Shown in pieces: positions 1 to 8,434 of a stretch of DNA of 12,058 nucleotides. Under the pieces are notes generated by a model. The model did no database searches, had not been told where the DNA came from, and saw nothing but the letters and a program-made list of their open reading frames with translations. Numbering within the stretch: the first letter of the stretch is position 1; each line of letters begins with the position of its first letter. This DNA is from Larix sibirica (lineage: Eukaryota; Streptophyta; Pinopsida; Pinales; Pinaceae), in the NCBI GenBank assembly GCA_004151065.3, contig NWUY0300026372.1, positions 18,126-30,183 of the forward strand. The letters run 5' to 3'. The position numbers and the translations under genes were made by a program.

Positions 1-16
1 CTTGAAATCTTGTTAG

Positions 17-376
17 AGAAGTGAAATTTCTACATGGGGAATTGGTAGGAGGACAAATAATAGTGCGGAATGGATAGCATTAATCAAAGGTTTGGAGCTA
101 GAAAGGAATGAAGGCATTGAGTATTTGGTGGTCTTTGGAAAATCAATGGTGATCGTAAGGGAAGCAAGGAATCTGATGATGAATCTCAAGAACCCAGATA
201 CCAAGATGCATCACCTCCTAAAATTCATTGTCAATGAATACAAAGCTATCAACTTCCTCCACATGCTGAGAGCAAATAATCAGCAAGTGGACATAATGGA
301 AAATAAAGGAATTGGACTCGACTATGGCGTCTTAGTTTGCGATCAAAAGGTCTATGGAAAAAACTGGGTTCCATAA
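17..376 (+). pseudogene. RNase H (RVT_3-like) fragment of a plant retroelement
   Basis: RNase H cleaves the RNA strand of RNA/DNA hybrids during reverse transcription. The frame opens after a stop at 14-16. It shows the plant RNase H pattern: TNNSAEW at 53-73 with the catalytic-type Glu at 68-70, then ALIKGLEL, then the strand VVFGKS, and near the C-terminus the segment HMLRANNQQVD with Asp at 290-292, followed by GLDYGVLV. In the family the VFG motif is followed by the catalytic Asp; here codon 140-142 encodes Lys, so the domain should be inactive. The first catalytic Asp strand is not found because the frame is closed 5' of position 17. The stop is at 374-376. It resembles RNase H domains of plant LINEs, but a gypsy origin is possible. 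No bacterial-type start applies: this is an internal polyprotein segment. Confidence 0.7.
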
Positions 377-601
377 CTTTGTTCATCTTGCTAATGGTGT
401 TGAGAGAAATATTTTTTTCAAGAAGATAAGAGGAGGCTCACCTCCTTGGAATGGAGTGCTCACAATCTCATACTCTTCAAACTGTCAACTATTAATTTTA
501 CATGTTGTAAGCTAATGGCTAAATCCAAGGCCGCCTATCAAATTTTGAATCTCTACCGTGCCCTAACTTAGGAAAGGGAGCAATTCGCACGAACGAGACA
601 C
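377..601. other. non-coding linker, no feature recognised
   Basis: This short stretch lies between the RNase H stop and the next open frame. All plus-strand frames are interrupted, for example at 569-571. It contains a weak 6-bp inverted repeat (AGGAGG/CCTCCT, near 430-445) that is too short to support as a terminator or structured element. It could be degraded coding sequence or the 3' spacer of the RNase H unit. Confidence 0.4.
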
Positions 602-1643
602 ATGGTCTCCATGCAGAACTTCAATGCGGTTGATCGTCGAGCTAGTAAAGGTTTTAATGCTAGGAGCAGGTGTAATAATTCATGTTTTGGGAGCTTGGTC
701 CGGATTCAATTGCGCAAGAGCAGAGCAGGAGCTTCAAGCGTTGAGATGGGCGATTCTGTGCAACCTTCTGAATTCGTTCCAGTCCCATCCTTGTCACAGT
801 GTCTGTGTTGTAGGAGGCCATCAACATACTTAGAGGGAATTGCAAGTCTGGAAACCTTGAAGGTACTATCTGTGAAGGAAGAATGCTAGGTGTCGGCTCA
901 TGAAGGTTCGGTTAGTACTCTCCTTGCTCTCCATGATTCTTGTAAATCTGAGTTTTTGGGAATGGAAAAGAATTTGCTCTTTTCATCAGCCAGAGAAGAT
1001 GGTGGAAGCAATGGCTCTGCGCAAGGGTTTGACAGTCTCTCGGACGAGGTTAAAAATTATATAAAGGGAATGGAGGACCAGATTCATTTTCTTAGTGGTG
1101 AGAACTTTGTATTCAAGAGGGTTATCACTCAACTTTATTCTCTAGTTCAATCCACGCACTCTGAGGTTCGAAACTGCAACAGCAAGATCAATGGAAAGGT
1201 AGCCAGCTTGGTTGAAACCGTTGATAAGGTTTATCCTGGTTTTGTCAATTTGGACTTTAAAACTATTGTTGTTCATAGAAGTGTAATGAATGTGAAAGCA
1301 AAAATCGACAGCATGAGAGATGAAATTAGGCAAAGAACCCTGGACCTGCTAGAAGGCAAAGGTGGAATAGCTGGAAGAAATTAAGGGACTCAAGTTGACA
1401 CTCTCCACAAGCAAAATGAGTCTCATTGACAGTGTTAGCTCTTCAGCTCTGGTCTTGGATTTTTCTGGTATTTTTGTAATGATCCCCTCTCATATAAGTC
1501 TTTTAGTCCCTTCCGGTTATGAGACAATGGTAGGTTATCAGTTATTTCATAAGTATAGTTTAGGAGCAATTTTGGCTTTGCATATAGCAGAAGTAGCCCA
1601 GAGATCTCTCTTGACAGCACGACATGTCATTATCCTTCTATAA
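602..1643 (+). pseudogene. unrecognised coiled-coil-like protein, interrupted
   Basis: I do not recognise the product. One frame runs from an ATG at 602 to 1384, broken by a single TAG at 887-889. The better-looking part is 890-1384 (about 164 codons), which is rich in Glu, Lys, Leu and Val with heptad-like spacing, for example DEVKNYIKGMEDQIHFL and VKAKIDSMRDEI. After about 1368 the protein-like signal moves to another frame (LEEIKGLKLTLSTSKMSL, from 1371) and runs to a stop at 1641-1643, consistent with one frameshift near 1365-1371. The N-terminal third (602-889) is doubtful: a second frame there (624-833) reads about as well. The content could be a gag-like or ORF1-like protein of the surrounding retroelement, or a captured host gene fragment. 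Confidence 0.35.
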
Positions 1644-1844
1644 TGTTTTGCTTTTGTATTTTCCTTCTTGGTAAATTTGTAAGGAGATACAGTCTCCATA
1701 TAATAGGAAAGTATCATGACAAGTACAGAATGGTAAAAGATGAATAAGGAGTCATGGACGTAGTCCTACTTTGGGACCAGTCTATTTTCAGAAATATGTA
1801 ACCTTGTTTTTCATTTTATATAAAATCTCCTTATCTATTTCTGT
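1644..1844 (+). other. A/T-rich 3' tail preceding poly(A)
   Basis: The region follows the last plus-strand stop and precedes the A9 tract. It is U-rich in RNA sense and includes TTTATATAAAAT near 1816-1827, about 20-25 nt before the A run, where a plant near-upstream polyadenylation element would be expected. No coding frame is apparent on either strand. This supports, but does not prove, that the unit was copied from a polyadenylated RNA. Confidence 0.4.
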
Positions 1845-1853
1845 AAAAAAAAA
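1845..1853 (+). repeat. A9 tract at element junction
   Basis: Nine consecutive A end the plus-strand unit. The next base (1854) already belongs to the minus-strand gypsy RNase H C-terminal region, which reads YKPSI in reverse. This fixes the insertion boundary to the base. The target-site duplication, if present, would start at 1854 (GGATAGAAGG...) and recur outside the left edge. Confidence 0.5.
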
Positions 1854-2373
1854 GGATAGAAGGTTTGTACCTCATTTCTACTTCATATCTCAGCATTTGC
1901 TCATTTGGAGGTCAGAAAGTGTTGGTAGCTAATGCTAAAGAGTCTGCTTGCTAATTTAATTCTCTAGGAAAAAAATTGTGTTAAAATCAACAAAATAGTT
2001 ATCAATCAGATCCCAAAATTTATTCATGTAGCCTCTCATCCTTGGATGTTTTGTTTGGTGAACACTTCTTACTTTCCAAATTGTCAATTCAAAATCTCCA
2101 AAGGCTGCTAGTTTTCTTATTTTTCATTCTTCTAGCAGCTTCTAAACCCATAATTAAAGCCTCATACTCTACAACATTGTAAGTAGCTTCAAAATCCAAT
2201 TTAAAATATAGGGAAATATTTTTCCTTGAAGGAGGGATTAAGATAACACCAATACCTGTGTCATCCTTGGATGATGCTGCATCAAAGTAAATTTTCCAAA
2301 ATTGATCACTATTTTCTTTATTGTTAAGAGACAAGTTTCGTGTGAGTTGATAGTCGTCATATTCTTCATTTAC
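1854..2373 (-). pseudogene. gypsy RNase H domain with all four catalytic acids
   Basis: The domain would degrade RNA in the RNA/DNA hybrid during replication of the element. Reading downward it shows WKIYFDAASS (catalytic Asp codon 2281-2283), then KLDFEAT and VVEYEALIMGLEAARRM (Glu 2167-2169). After a frameshift near 2120 it reads AAFGDFEL (Asp 2094-2096) and HPRMRGYMNKFWDL. After a second shift near 1970 it reads QADSLALATNTF (Asp 1942-1944) and ends in MRYKPSI at the junction. All four carboxylates of the D-E-D-D site are therefore present across two frameshifts and several stops. It is joined in the same frame to the protease upstream, separated only by a TGA (2374-2376), with no room for a reverse transcriptase. 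The full length of the domain (about 155-170 residues) is about normal. Confidence 0.8.
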
Positions 2374-3030
2374 TCATAAAATACAACACCCCGTATTTTC
2401 ATCAACAACATAAAGAGGATAATTTTTTGGACTTTTTTGGTCACTAACAACATAAGCAAACTTTGCTTCTCTGTATATCCTTCTATTTTCTCCTGCAAAA
2501 ATTGGGACAGTGGCATGTTTCATATCCATTTGCATGGTACCCAAAAATTCATTTTCCCAAAACCATGGTAACAGCATTCCATATTTGTAAAGTACATCAA
2601 CCACTTCTACATCCATCATAATTTTTTTATAGGTGATTGAGCTAATGTAACAACCGGGTCCTTTATCATGTGTGCGCACTTGAATTTTCTAGAATCAAAT
2701 GAATATAAATCATGATAAGGTCTAGTTATTTATAAGACAAGTTGTCTTGTTATTACTTTGGGCATCATATTGTGAGAAGCCCCTAAATAAAGAATGCAAT
2801 TATGTAGCAGTTTTTCATGAATGCAAAAGGTTACATAAAATGGGGAAATAGCCTCTTCTTGCTCATCAATTTGAGGGCCAAATTTGAAAATAGGATGTTC
2901 ATCAGGTAAATTTAGCGTGTCTAGTTGAATTGTTGGTCCTACTCCATTGATTACTCTTTCAATATGCTTATAATAAACATGATTCTTTACTAGCTCAACT
3001 AAGGGAAAATGAATTTTAATTTTGCCCTAT
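2374..3030 (-). pseudogene. gypsy retroviral-type aspartic protease, catalytic Asp lost
   Basis: The protease would process the polyprotein. The frame reads VELVKNHVYYKHIERVINGV, then LPDEHPIFKFGPQIDEQEEA, the strand FYVTFCIHEKLLHN, then CILYLGASHNMMPK. In plant gypsy proteases the equivalent motif is LDSGASHN(L/M)MPK. Here the catalytic Asp codon is TAT (Tyr, 2787-2789) and the next Ser is Leu, each explainable by one base change. The following ITRPYHDLYSFDS and the later GMLLPWFWENEFLGTMQMD and YREAKFAYVVSD fit the C-terminal half and linker of this family. An in-frame TAA lies near 2728. A frameshift falls at a T7 tract (2622-2628), after which the frame is open from about 2679 to 2374. 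Confidence 0.75.
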
Positions 3031-4745
3031 TCATGTTCAATATTAAAGGGGATAGCAGGTCTGTCTTGTTCCTTTGGCTCATTATCCAATTTTTTCGGTT
3101 ATGGATCGTCATTCATTTTTGCAACAGTAGGAGTATCATTGAATTTGTCATTCGACTTATTTATAGATTTTTTATTAGGTTGAGGTTCACTGTCTTGTTT
3201 TCCAACAATTGGTTTAGGCCTGAGACCATATTTCTTATGCAATTCAGCTTGAATGGTATCAGCAAATAATTTTTATTGAGTTGAAGATAGTTCATACTCA
3301 CCATTTTCTTCATGATTGAAATCATATGTGTTAGAATGCAAGTATATTTCATAATTATATTTATTCAAATGAATGGTATTTTTTTCATCTTGAAGCCAAT
3401 GCATTTCTTCTTGAGGGTCCATGTATTCCTCTTCAAGAGGGAGATCTAAAAAATTGTTGTTATTGTTATTATTCTCTCTAACAGGGGGTTGTATTGGTTG
3501 ATCATCATTTCTTCTTTCTCTATGCATGATTTGTGGATTAAATGCCTCCTATATTGATTTGTATTTCTTGGTTCTCCTCGTTGAGGATATATTTTAGGGT
3601 TATTACCTTCCACTTCAAGTCTAGTCAATTTGTTAGATAAGATTTTTATTATTCTAGACATTTCTTCTATCTTTGCATCCTGAGAATATTTATTCAAACC
3701 AGATGAACCAGCCCCATATTTTTGTTTCCCTTTCACATTGTTCACGAATAGGCTTCATTTTTCCAAAGGCTATCATATTCCCTTCAATGTCCATAGCATT
3801 ATCTTCCATAATTAGCAGAGTAGTTGACCTTCTTTCTCTTAACACCATTGCAAAATCAAGCTCAAAGGCTCCAGCCAAGGTGACCTTTGATGCTACTTGA
3901 GAAAGTTCGATATTTGTAGGAATCGCATTGTATAGTTTATTAAATCTTCTATTAAAATAAACAACAAGTTCAATGTTTCTAATTCTTAAAGAGGCAATTT
4001 TTTTTAAATAGTAAAGATGATCTCTCTTTTCTCCCTATTTCCTAGTGAAAGTTGATTCTAAGACTAGCCAAGAATTTATTGAGGAAGAAGGAAATCCTCT
4101 AAACCATTTTATGACGTCCCTTTTCAATATTTAGAAAAAAATGACTCATTAAAACATCATCATACTCTTTAAATAAGTGGTTAGTGAAATATTGAAATGC
4201 TGCCATATGTTCTTCAGCAGTGATTGCTTTTTCACCATCATACTTGGGAAAAAAATTTAGATCATTTCAGGGAGGCATGTAAATTCTGGGGGAGGTTTAT
4301 AGGCCCATATCTAGCAGCCACCCATGGATTTACTAGTGGTGGGGGTATTGGATTACCACCTCCTCCTGCTTCAACCATTAAGTGTTGCATAATAGGGTTC
4401 TTGGCTTCAAGGGTTATAGGAATTCTATGGTCTTTCATAATAGGTTGTAAAGAAGAATGGTTGCTTTTAGGAAAAGTAAGAGGGGAATTCTATAGAGCTA
4501 TTAAAGGTGTACCAGGAATTTTCAAAGGAGGGTATGTATCTTTAGGAGTATCAAAAATATAAGATGATTCTTGTAGTTATAGGTCAAAAGGAGAAGAAGG
4601 ATTTCTTTGAGGATTGCCTAAAGAGGGAGAAAATTGTCTTTCACGTATATTTCTCCAAGAGATCGGCTTTTCAGGATCTTGTAGGATATGAAATTCCTCA
4701 TATGTAATATTGGATTTGGTATGATTCCTATATGCTAGATTTACT
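3031..4745 (-). pseudogene. gypsy gag polyprotein region, degenerate
   Basis: Gag would form the virus-like particle core. Reading downward: a Pro-rich N-terminal part (EEFHILQDPEKPISW), PWVAARYGPINLP at about 4327-4289, then PKYDGEKAITAEEHM, the retrotransposon gag core WFRGFPSSSINSW (WFRG at 4095-4106), GEKRDHLYYLKK, FNRRFNKLYNAIPTNI, VTLAGAFELDFAMVLRERRS (LRERRS at 3825-3842), then a coiled segment KIEEMSRIIKILSNKLTRLE and a low-complexity Asn run (about 3457-3477). A same-frame TAA at 3273-3275 is followed by ADTIQAELHKKYGLRPKP and a Lys/Asn-rich linker to the protease. No CCHC zinc knuckle is seen. There are several stops and at least three frame changes. No in-frame ATG is evident, so the 5' limit is approximate. 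Confidence 0.75.
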
Positions 4746-4856
4746 TCAATGGATTCTCCAAGTTAACTTAACACAACCTACTGTAGGATCTTTGTTCACT
4801 AAAAAGAATCATGTCTAGATGTTTGTCGCACCCAGGGAAACCTAACTTCAACTTCT

Positions 4857-4876
4857 CCATCCCTGGAACGACGCCA
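4857..4876 (-). promoter_or_regulatory. primer binding site, tRNA-Asp type
   Basis: On the minus strand the site reads TGGCGTCGTTCC followed by AGGGATGG. It matches the plant gypsy PBS complementary to the tRNA-Asp 3' end (TGGCGCCGTTGCCGGGGA) apart from two substitutions and one deleted base. It sits 7 nt (4877-4883) inside the LTR end, a normal spacing, and just upstream of gag. Confidence 0.65.
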
Positions 4877-4883
4877 GAAAATA

Positions 4884-5520
4884 TGTTAGTCTTTGAGATG
4901 TTCCTAATATTCTTTGGGAACTATGCCAAGGCATCAATAAAATAAAATGATTATACATTACAAATTTTATGTTTATGGAATAGAAACCTATAGTATCTTT
5001 ACTTGTTGTATTCAAATCATCAGGAACAATATATATAGAATGTTATGATATCGTAAACTCATCAGGAATCATTACTCAAATATCATGCAGCTATATTTCG
5101 ATAAATGGTGGGATGATAGAATGAACAAAATGAAAAAAGAAAGGTATTGTTGCGAATAAATCTTGTTTTTCCTACAAAAAAATACATACTGAGCAAAATA
5201 AAATTCAATATTTAACACACAATGTAATTGAATTTAAGTAGTATGGACACATTTACAACATATTTTATATAATGCACATATCATGAATACTTGATAATAC
5301 ATTCATAACCATAAAAAAATCACCACATATCCATGACCCATGAGATAGGAAAAAATGTTGTCTTAGAGGAACTTTATTATTGAAAATGGTCAATTATATA
5401 GGAGTGAGAAGATGATGAAGTACAAAAGGAAGTTACAAAACTACAGAAAAATACAGACTCAGATACATGAGGAGGCCTGAATCTGATCAGCCATATAATA
5501 TCGAAAATTCTTGCATAACA
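4884..5520 (-). repeat. gypsy LTR (5' LTR of the minus-strand element)
   Basis: The boundaries come from the PBS spacing on one side (TGTTA at 4884-4888) and the matching inverted TAACA (5516-5520) on the other, giving a 637-bp LTR with TG...CA ends and a 5-bp terminal inverted repeat. A minus-strand TATA box (CTATATAAT, 5393-5401) lies inside, as expected for the U3 promoter, so transcription would begin near 5365 and run toward lower coordinates. The second LTR is not in the window, so the outer end at 5520 is a best guess. Confidence 0.55.
5393..5401 (-). promoter_or_regulatory. TATA box of the gypsy LTR
   Basis: The minus strand reads CTATATAAT inside the candidate LTR, with about 120 bp of U3 upstream and about 480 bp of R/U5 before the PBS. 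Position and sequence fit a Pol II core promoter of an LTR retrotransposon. Confidence 0.45.
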
Positions 5521-5699
5521 GCCTTGATGTGTTCTGTTGATCTTTAATACAAAGATGAGTTGCACTCTTCTCTCCATGTTTTTCTCATGTATTAGAGACC
5601 TTCTTATACTTATTTTTTCCTTGAAGCTCATTATCTTATTAGTTGTTTTTTGATATTTGAGTAATGGTCATTTTTTGGTTGCTTCTTGATATTTGACGT

Positions 5700-7410
5700 G
5701 CATGTCGATTTGTTGAATTGGATTTCCCTTATAGATGTTGAGTTGATGTGTTGATTATTCCCTGGGGGATCCATGTGCTGCTAATGCTTCCTACGCTAAT
5801 TGAAATGCATGTTGCGCTTGAGATAAAGCAGTGTATTTTTCTATGGACTTCTAGGCCTTTCCCAAAGGATATTCGTGGGTTCTCATTTTTCTCAAATATA
5901 TGTCCATATTTGTGTAGTGAACATAGGTTGGTGGGGGAATCCTCTTAAAAAGGAATTTTAAGTCAGTTAAGAGCTCAAATTCCTGAGACAGCTTCTCCAT
6001 AATCACAATCCCTTTGAGGGCCCCCTCCATTTTAGTGAGCCTAACATCATTGTTCCTGCATTATGTAACGAGATCATCATAATTTTCTTTGGGATACAGG
6101 TCCCCATTTCCATACCAAGGAGAGGGTAATCATTGGTCATGTATGAAAGAATGTCTTTGAATGAATCCACATCTCTGGATAACTAGGAGGCCTTATATTG
6201 AGACTTTTGTGTTAATTTTTTATTAGCGATTACCTTATAGGCATCCATGAAAGTTTTGGTTTTGTCCCTATTCCCCAATGTTATCATTTCTTCATTAGTC
6301 TTGGATTTTAGGATGTTGATTACAACAATTGCAATATCACATTTTTTTTCTAGACCATTCCAGGACCTTCTGACATCTTGTAGTGCAATAGTAGCCAACA
6401 TGAACTCATCGTGTGCAATGAAAAAGTAACTCCGGTACTTTGTTATAGAGACAACGATTTAATTATGAATCAATTGCTTGGCTCCTTTTAATGTTTTTTC
6501 CCTATCAATCTCTTTGATAGCTGATCCACTTCCTTCTGCAGCTTTGTTCTGACATCTTCTAGCTCCCTGATGATGGTTTCTCTTATGTTGGATAGATCAT
6601 TTAGACCTTGAATCTCTTCATCTTTCTTTCTCATGTGTTCCTTCAAGGTTGTCAGTTGCACATCTTTAAGTTCATGTCAGCCATCACTTTGGAAAGTTGA
6701 TATGTGGGATCAATAGTTGAATAAAACAATGTAGACTCCTTGGCATATAAGAATTTTAAGCTCTCTAGATTGAGTTCACTGTTCTCTTTTAGAAGTTTCT
6801 CTTTGCCTTTTGCACATGCTTATACATTTGGTCCTTTTCTTCTTGGACTACCAAGAGTTTTGCATTCTATAAATGTTCATTCCCTGGGACATTGAGCTTC
6901 TTTTTTAGCACTTGGATTTTAGTATCTTTCTCTTTTATGAGGGTTTGAATTGATGTGGGATTAGTTGGGCCTACTCCCAATTCCACCACTTCTTTCTCTA
7001 GTTTAGTGATTCTTAGTTGCTTGGCCTTATTTGTTACCTTTTCTTGCTTCAGATACCTCTCAATATTATTTACCATGGCCTTCATCTTATTTACATTCAA
7101 TGTTGGCTTAAGTACATCTTTGAATATCACATCACTTGTTTTCATGTGTCAATCGATCTTATCAGTGGGATTCAAATCATCCATGTCCTTAGAGAATTGT
7201 TTCCTTGTAATGAGCTACAGTTTTAACTGCCCCTGTAACAGTAGGCTCCAAAATTGTTATTTTGAAGATTCCTTCTATTGGGAAAATCAATTGCTTATGA
7301 AAACAATCAATTCCAAACATAAATTATCAACCAGGGTAGGTCTATTTGTTTCAAGGCTATCATGAAAGGTCTATGTAGGAAACATTTTCCTCTTATAGAT
7401 TTGACCATCT
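5700..7410 (-). pseudogene. unknown coiled-coil protein, block B, interrupted
   Basis: I recognise no domain. Reading downward: a short segment including GQIYKRKMFPT and RPTLVDNLCLELIVFIS. An open stretch 7145-6867 follows with NNIERYLKQEKVTNKAKQL and ITKLEKEVVELG heptads. The same coiled-coil character continues through stops and two frameshifts (near 6790 and 6660) in KEHMRKKDEEIQGLNDLSN and RELEDVRTKLQKEVDQLSKR (to about 6500). A more globular part follows: FMLATIALQDVRRSWNGLEK, an open frame 6401-6183, then SPWYGNGDLYPKENYDDLVT, MEGALKGIVIMEKLSQEFEL and KRIPPPTYVHYTNMDIYL (about 5900). The signal fades by 5700, close to the gypsy LTR. The total is about 570 codons. It may be an ORF of an uncharacterised retroelement or the C-terminal half of block A's gene. 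The plus-strand open frames here are antisense shadows. Confidence 0.5.
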
Positions 7411-7438
7411 AATATGCGTTGTAGTAAAATAAATCAAT

Positions 7439-7940
7439 CCACTTTTGCAAAAATAAATCAATTAAAGAAAGGCATGAGAATAAACACTATGCGGAAATTA
7501 AACCACACCAGATACAAGTATCAAGACTATGACTCAACTATCTCCCGAAGAAACCCCATTGATGTGCAGTAAGACTAATTGCATAATTGAAATCCTAAAG
7601 GACTCTTTCGTAATTCAAACACACTTGTGAAAATTGAAAGCAGTCAAAGAAATGTAAAGAAAGCAGACACACTATGGTTGAAATCAAAACAAACCCACTC
7701 TTGCAAAAGTGAACAGCAATATTCGTGGTAGGAAGGGAGATCTCTACTCAAATAACTATTGTGTCCCCCTGGAAACCATCATGCATTGATTGAACACTCT
7801 TGCATAAAACACACCTGCAGAAATTGAAACACACTCACACTTGAATGAATGGAACACACTCACACTTGCAGAAAAGTAAATCACACTATGGGTGCAGCCA
7901 CACTAAGCTATGAAGTTTGACACACTTGCATATTTAAAGA
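7439..7940. repeat. dispersed degenerate CACACTTGCA-type repeats
   Basis: The motif CAC(A/T)CTTGCA followed by A-rich sequence recurs in diverged form near 7439, 7618, 7694, 7793, 7810, 7832, 7858 and 7920. Around 7800-7880 the copies come every 20-30 bp with TTGAA- or GAA-type spacers. The spacing is irregular, so this is a decayed cluster and not a clean tandem array or a CRISPR. Confidence 0.5.
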
Positions 7941-8172
7941 ACTTGAATTAAAAATGTACAATTGTGAAAATAAAATGAAAGAAGTAAATATATACAAGTT
8001 GATCTATTTACAAAATACAAGAATTAAAGAACTACAATCTACATTAACAAAAGAGATCAAAGGAAATATAATTATATTCCATCATAACTAGGACTATTGC
8101 TCTAAGGGTCCTCCTCTTGAAATGGAGAAGGAGCTCTTAATTATACATGAGTTTCCAATAAAAAATAATAAA

Positions 8173-8214
8173 TGAAGGTCCAAAATATCCTCATGAAGAT
8201 CCAAAATATCCTCA
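8173..8214. repeat. 21-bp tandem duplication
   Basis: Two adjacent 21-bp copies (8173-8193 and 8194-8214) differ by one base (GGT versus GAT at their sixth position). Both end in CCAAAATATCCTCA. This looks like a recent slippage duplication within the non-coding segment. Confidence 0.8.
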
Positions 8215-8408
8215 ACAAATTACTTATAATTTGGATCTCAAAATCAATTCAAATCTAATCCCAATATTTTTGCTAATTATTCAAAACTAACCAAACTAAT
8301 GTCCATGTATTGTTCCAAAATTATCTCCTCATACAAGATCTCAATCCAAGATGAATCTTGCATAATTGAAAATTGTATTTTAGTGGATTTTCAAAATTGT
8401 TCATGGAT

Positions 8409-8434
8409 TGTTGTTACTTGCAGAAGTAACAACA
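8409..8434. repeat. perfect 11-bp inverted repeat
   Basis: TGTTGTTACTT (8409-8419) is followed by a 4-nt spacer (GCAG) and its exact reverse complement (8424-8434). It would form a tight hairpin in either strand. A related AAGTAACA copy lies at 8439-8446 and another at 8602-8609, so the sequence belongs to a small local motif family. The position is at the proposed outer end of the LTR-like segment. Confidence 0.75.

Larger units (their letters stand above)
1..1853 (+). mobile_element. 3' part of a plus-strand retroelement or retrocopy ending in poly(A)
   Basis: The unit holds a type-I RNase H fragment, a coiled-coil-like frame, an A/T-rich tail and a run of nine A at 1845-1853. Directly after the A run, the sequence becomes the minus-strand end of a gypsy RNase H (1854 onward), so the A run is a sharp junction. 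A 3' poly(A) joined to unrelated DNA is what target-primed (LINE-type) retrotransposition leaves. The 5' end, and hence one target-site duplication, lies outside the window. Whether the RNase H fragment and the coiled-coil frame belong to one element is inferred only from their shared strand and adjacency. No reverse transcriptase is visible because the window starts inside the element. Confidence 0.45.
1854..5520 (-). mobile_element. Ty3/gypsy LTR retrotransposon, degenerate, 3' truncated
   Basis: Read on the minus strand, the order is LTR (5520-4884), primer binding site (4876-4857), gag, aspartic protease, RNase H. The element is cut at 1853 by the plus-strand unit. A tRNA-Asp-type PBS and an RVT_3-like RNase H are both features of the plant Athila/Tat branch of Ty3/gypsy, which I infer as the likely lineage. 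No reverse transcriptase or integrase is seen. All coding parts carry stops or frameshifts, so it is an old, inactive copy. A target-site duplication cannot be tested because the 3' LTR is absent. Confidence 0.75.

Noticed and set aside
428-446. AGGAGG/CCTCCT hairpin as a terminator
   Set aside because: A stem of only 6 bp, no T run at the right place, and plant nuclear context; likely chance.
3009-3269. Plus-strand hydrophobic open frame of 86 codons
   Set aside because: It is antisense to the Lys/Asn-rich gag-protease linker, which continues in frame on the minus strand.
4224-4562. Plus-strand open frame of 112 codons
   Set aside because: It is antisense to the gag N-terminal region, whose minus-strand reading (PWVAARYGPINLP and Pro-rich flanks) fits gypsy gag. 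The plus-strand product has no family-like pattern.
5377-5631. Minus-strand open frame of 84 codons
   Set aside because: Most of it lies inside the candidate LTR, overlapping U3 and the TATA box, with no family-like pattern; probably chance.
6955-7365. Plus-strand open frame of 136 codons with a hydrophobic, membrane-like product
   Set aside because: It is antisense to the Lys/Glu-rich coiled coil of block B. Antisense of Lys and Glu codons gives Phe, Leu and Ser, which mimics membrane segments.
7439-7940. Possible CRISPR-like array
   Set aside because: Repeats are short, irregularly spaced and diverged, and the sequence is plant nuclear in character.
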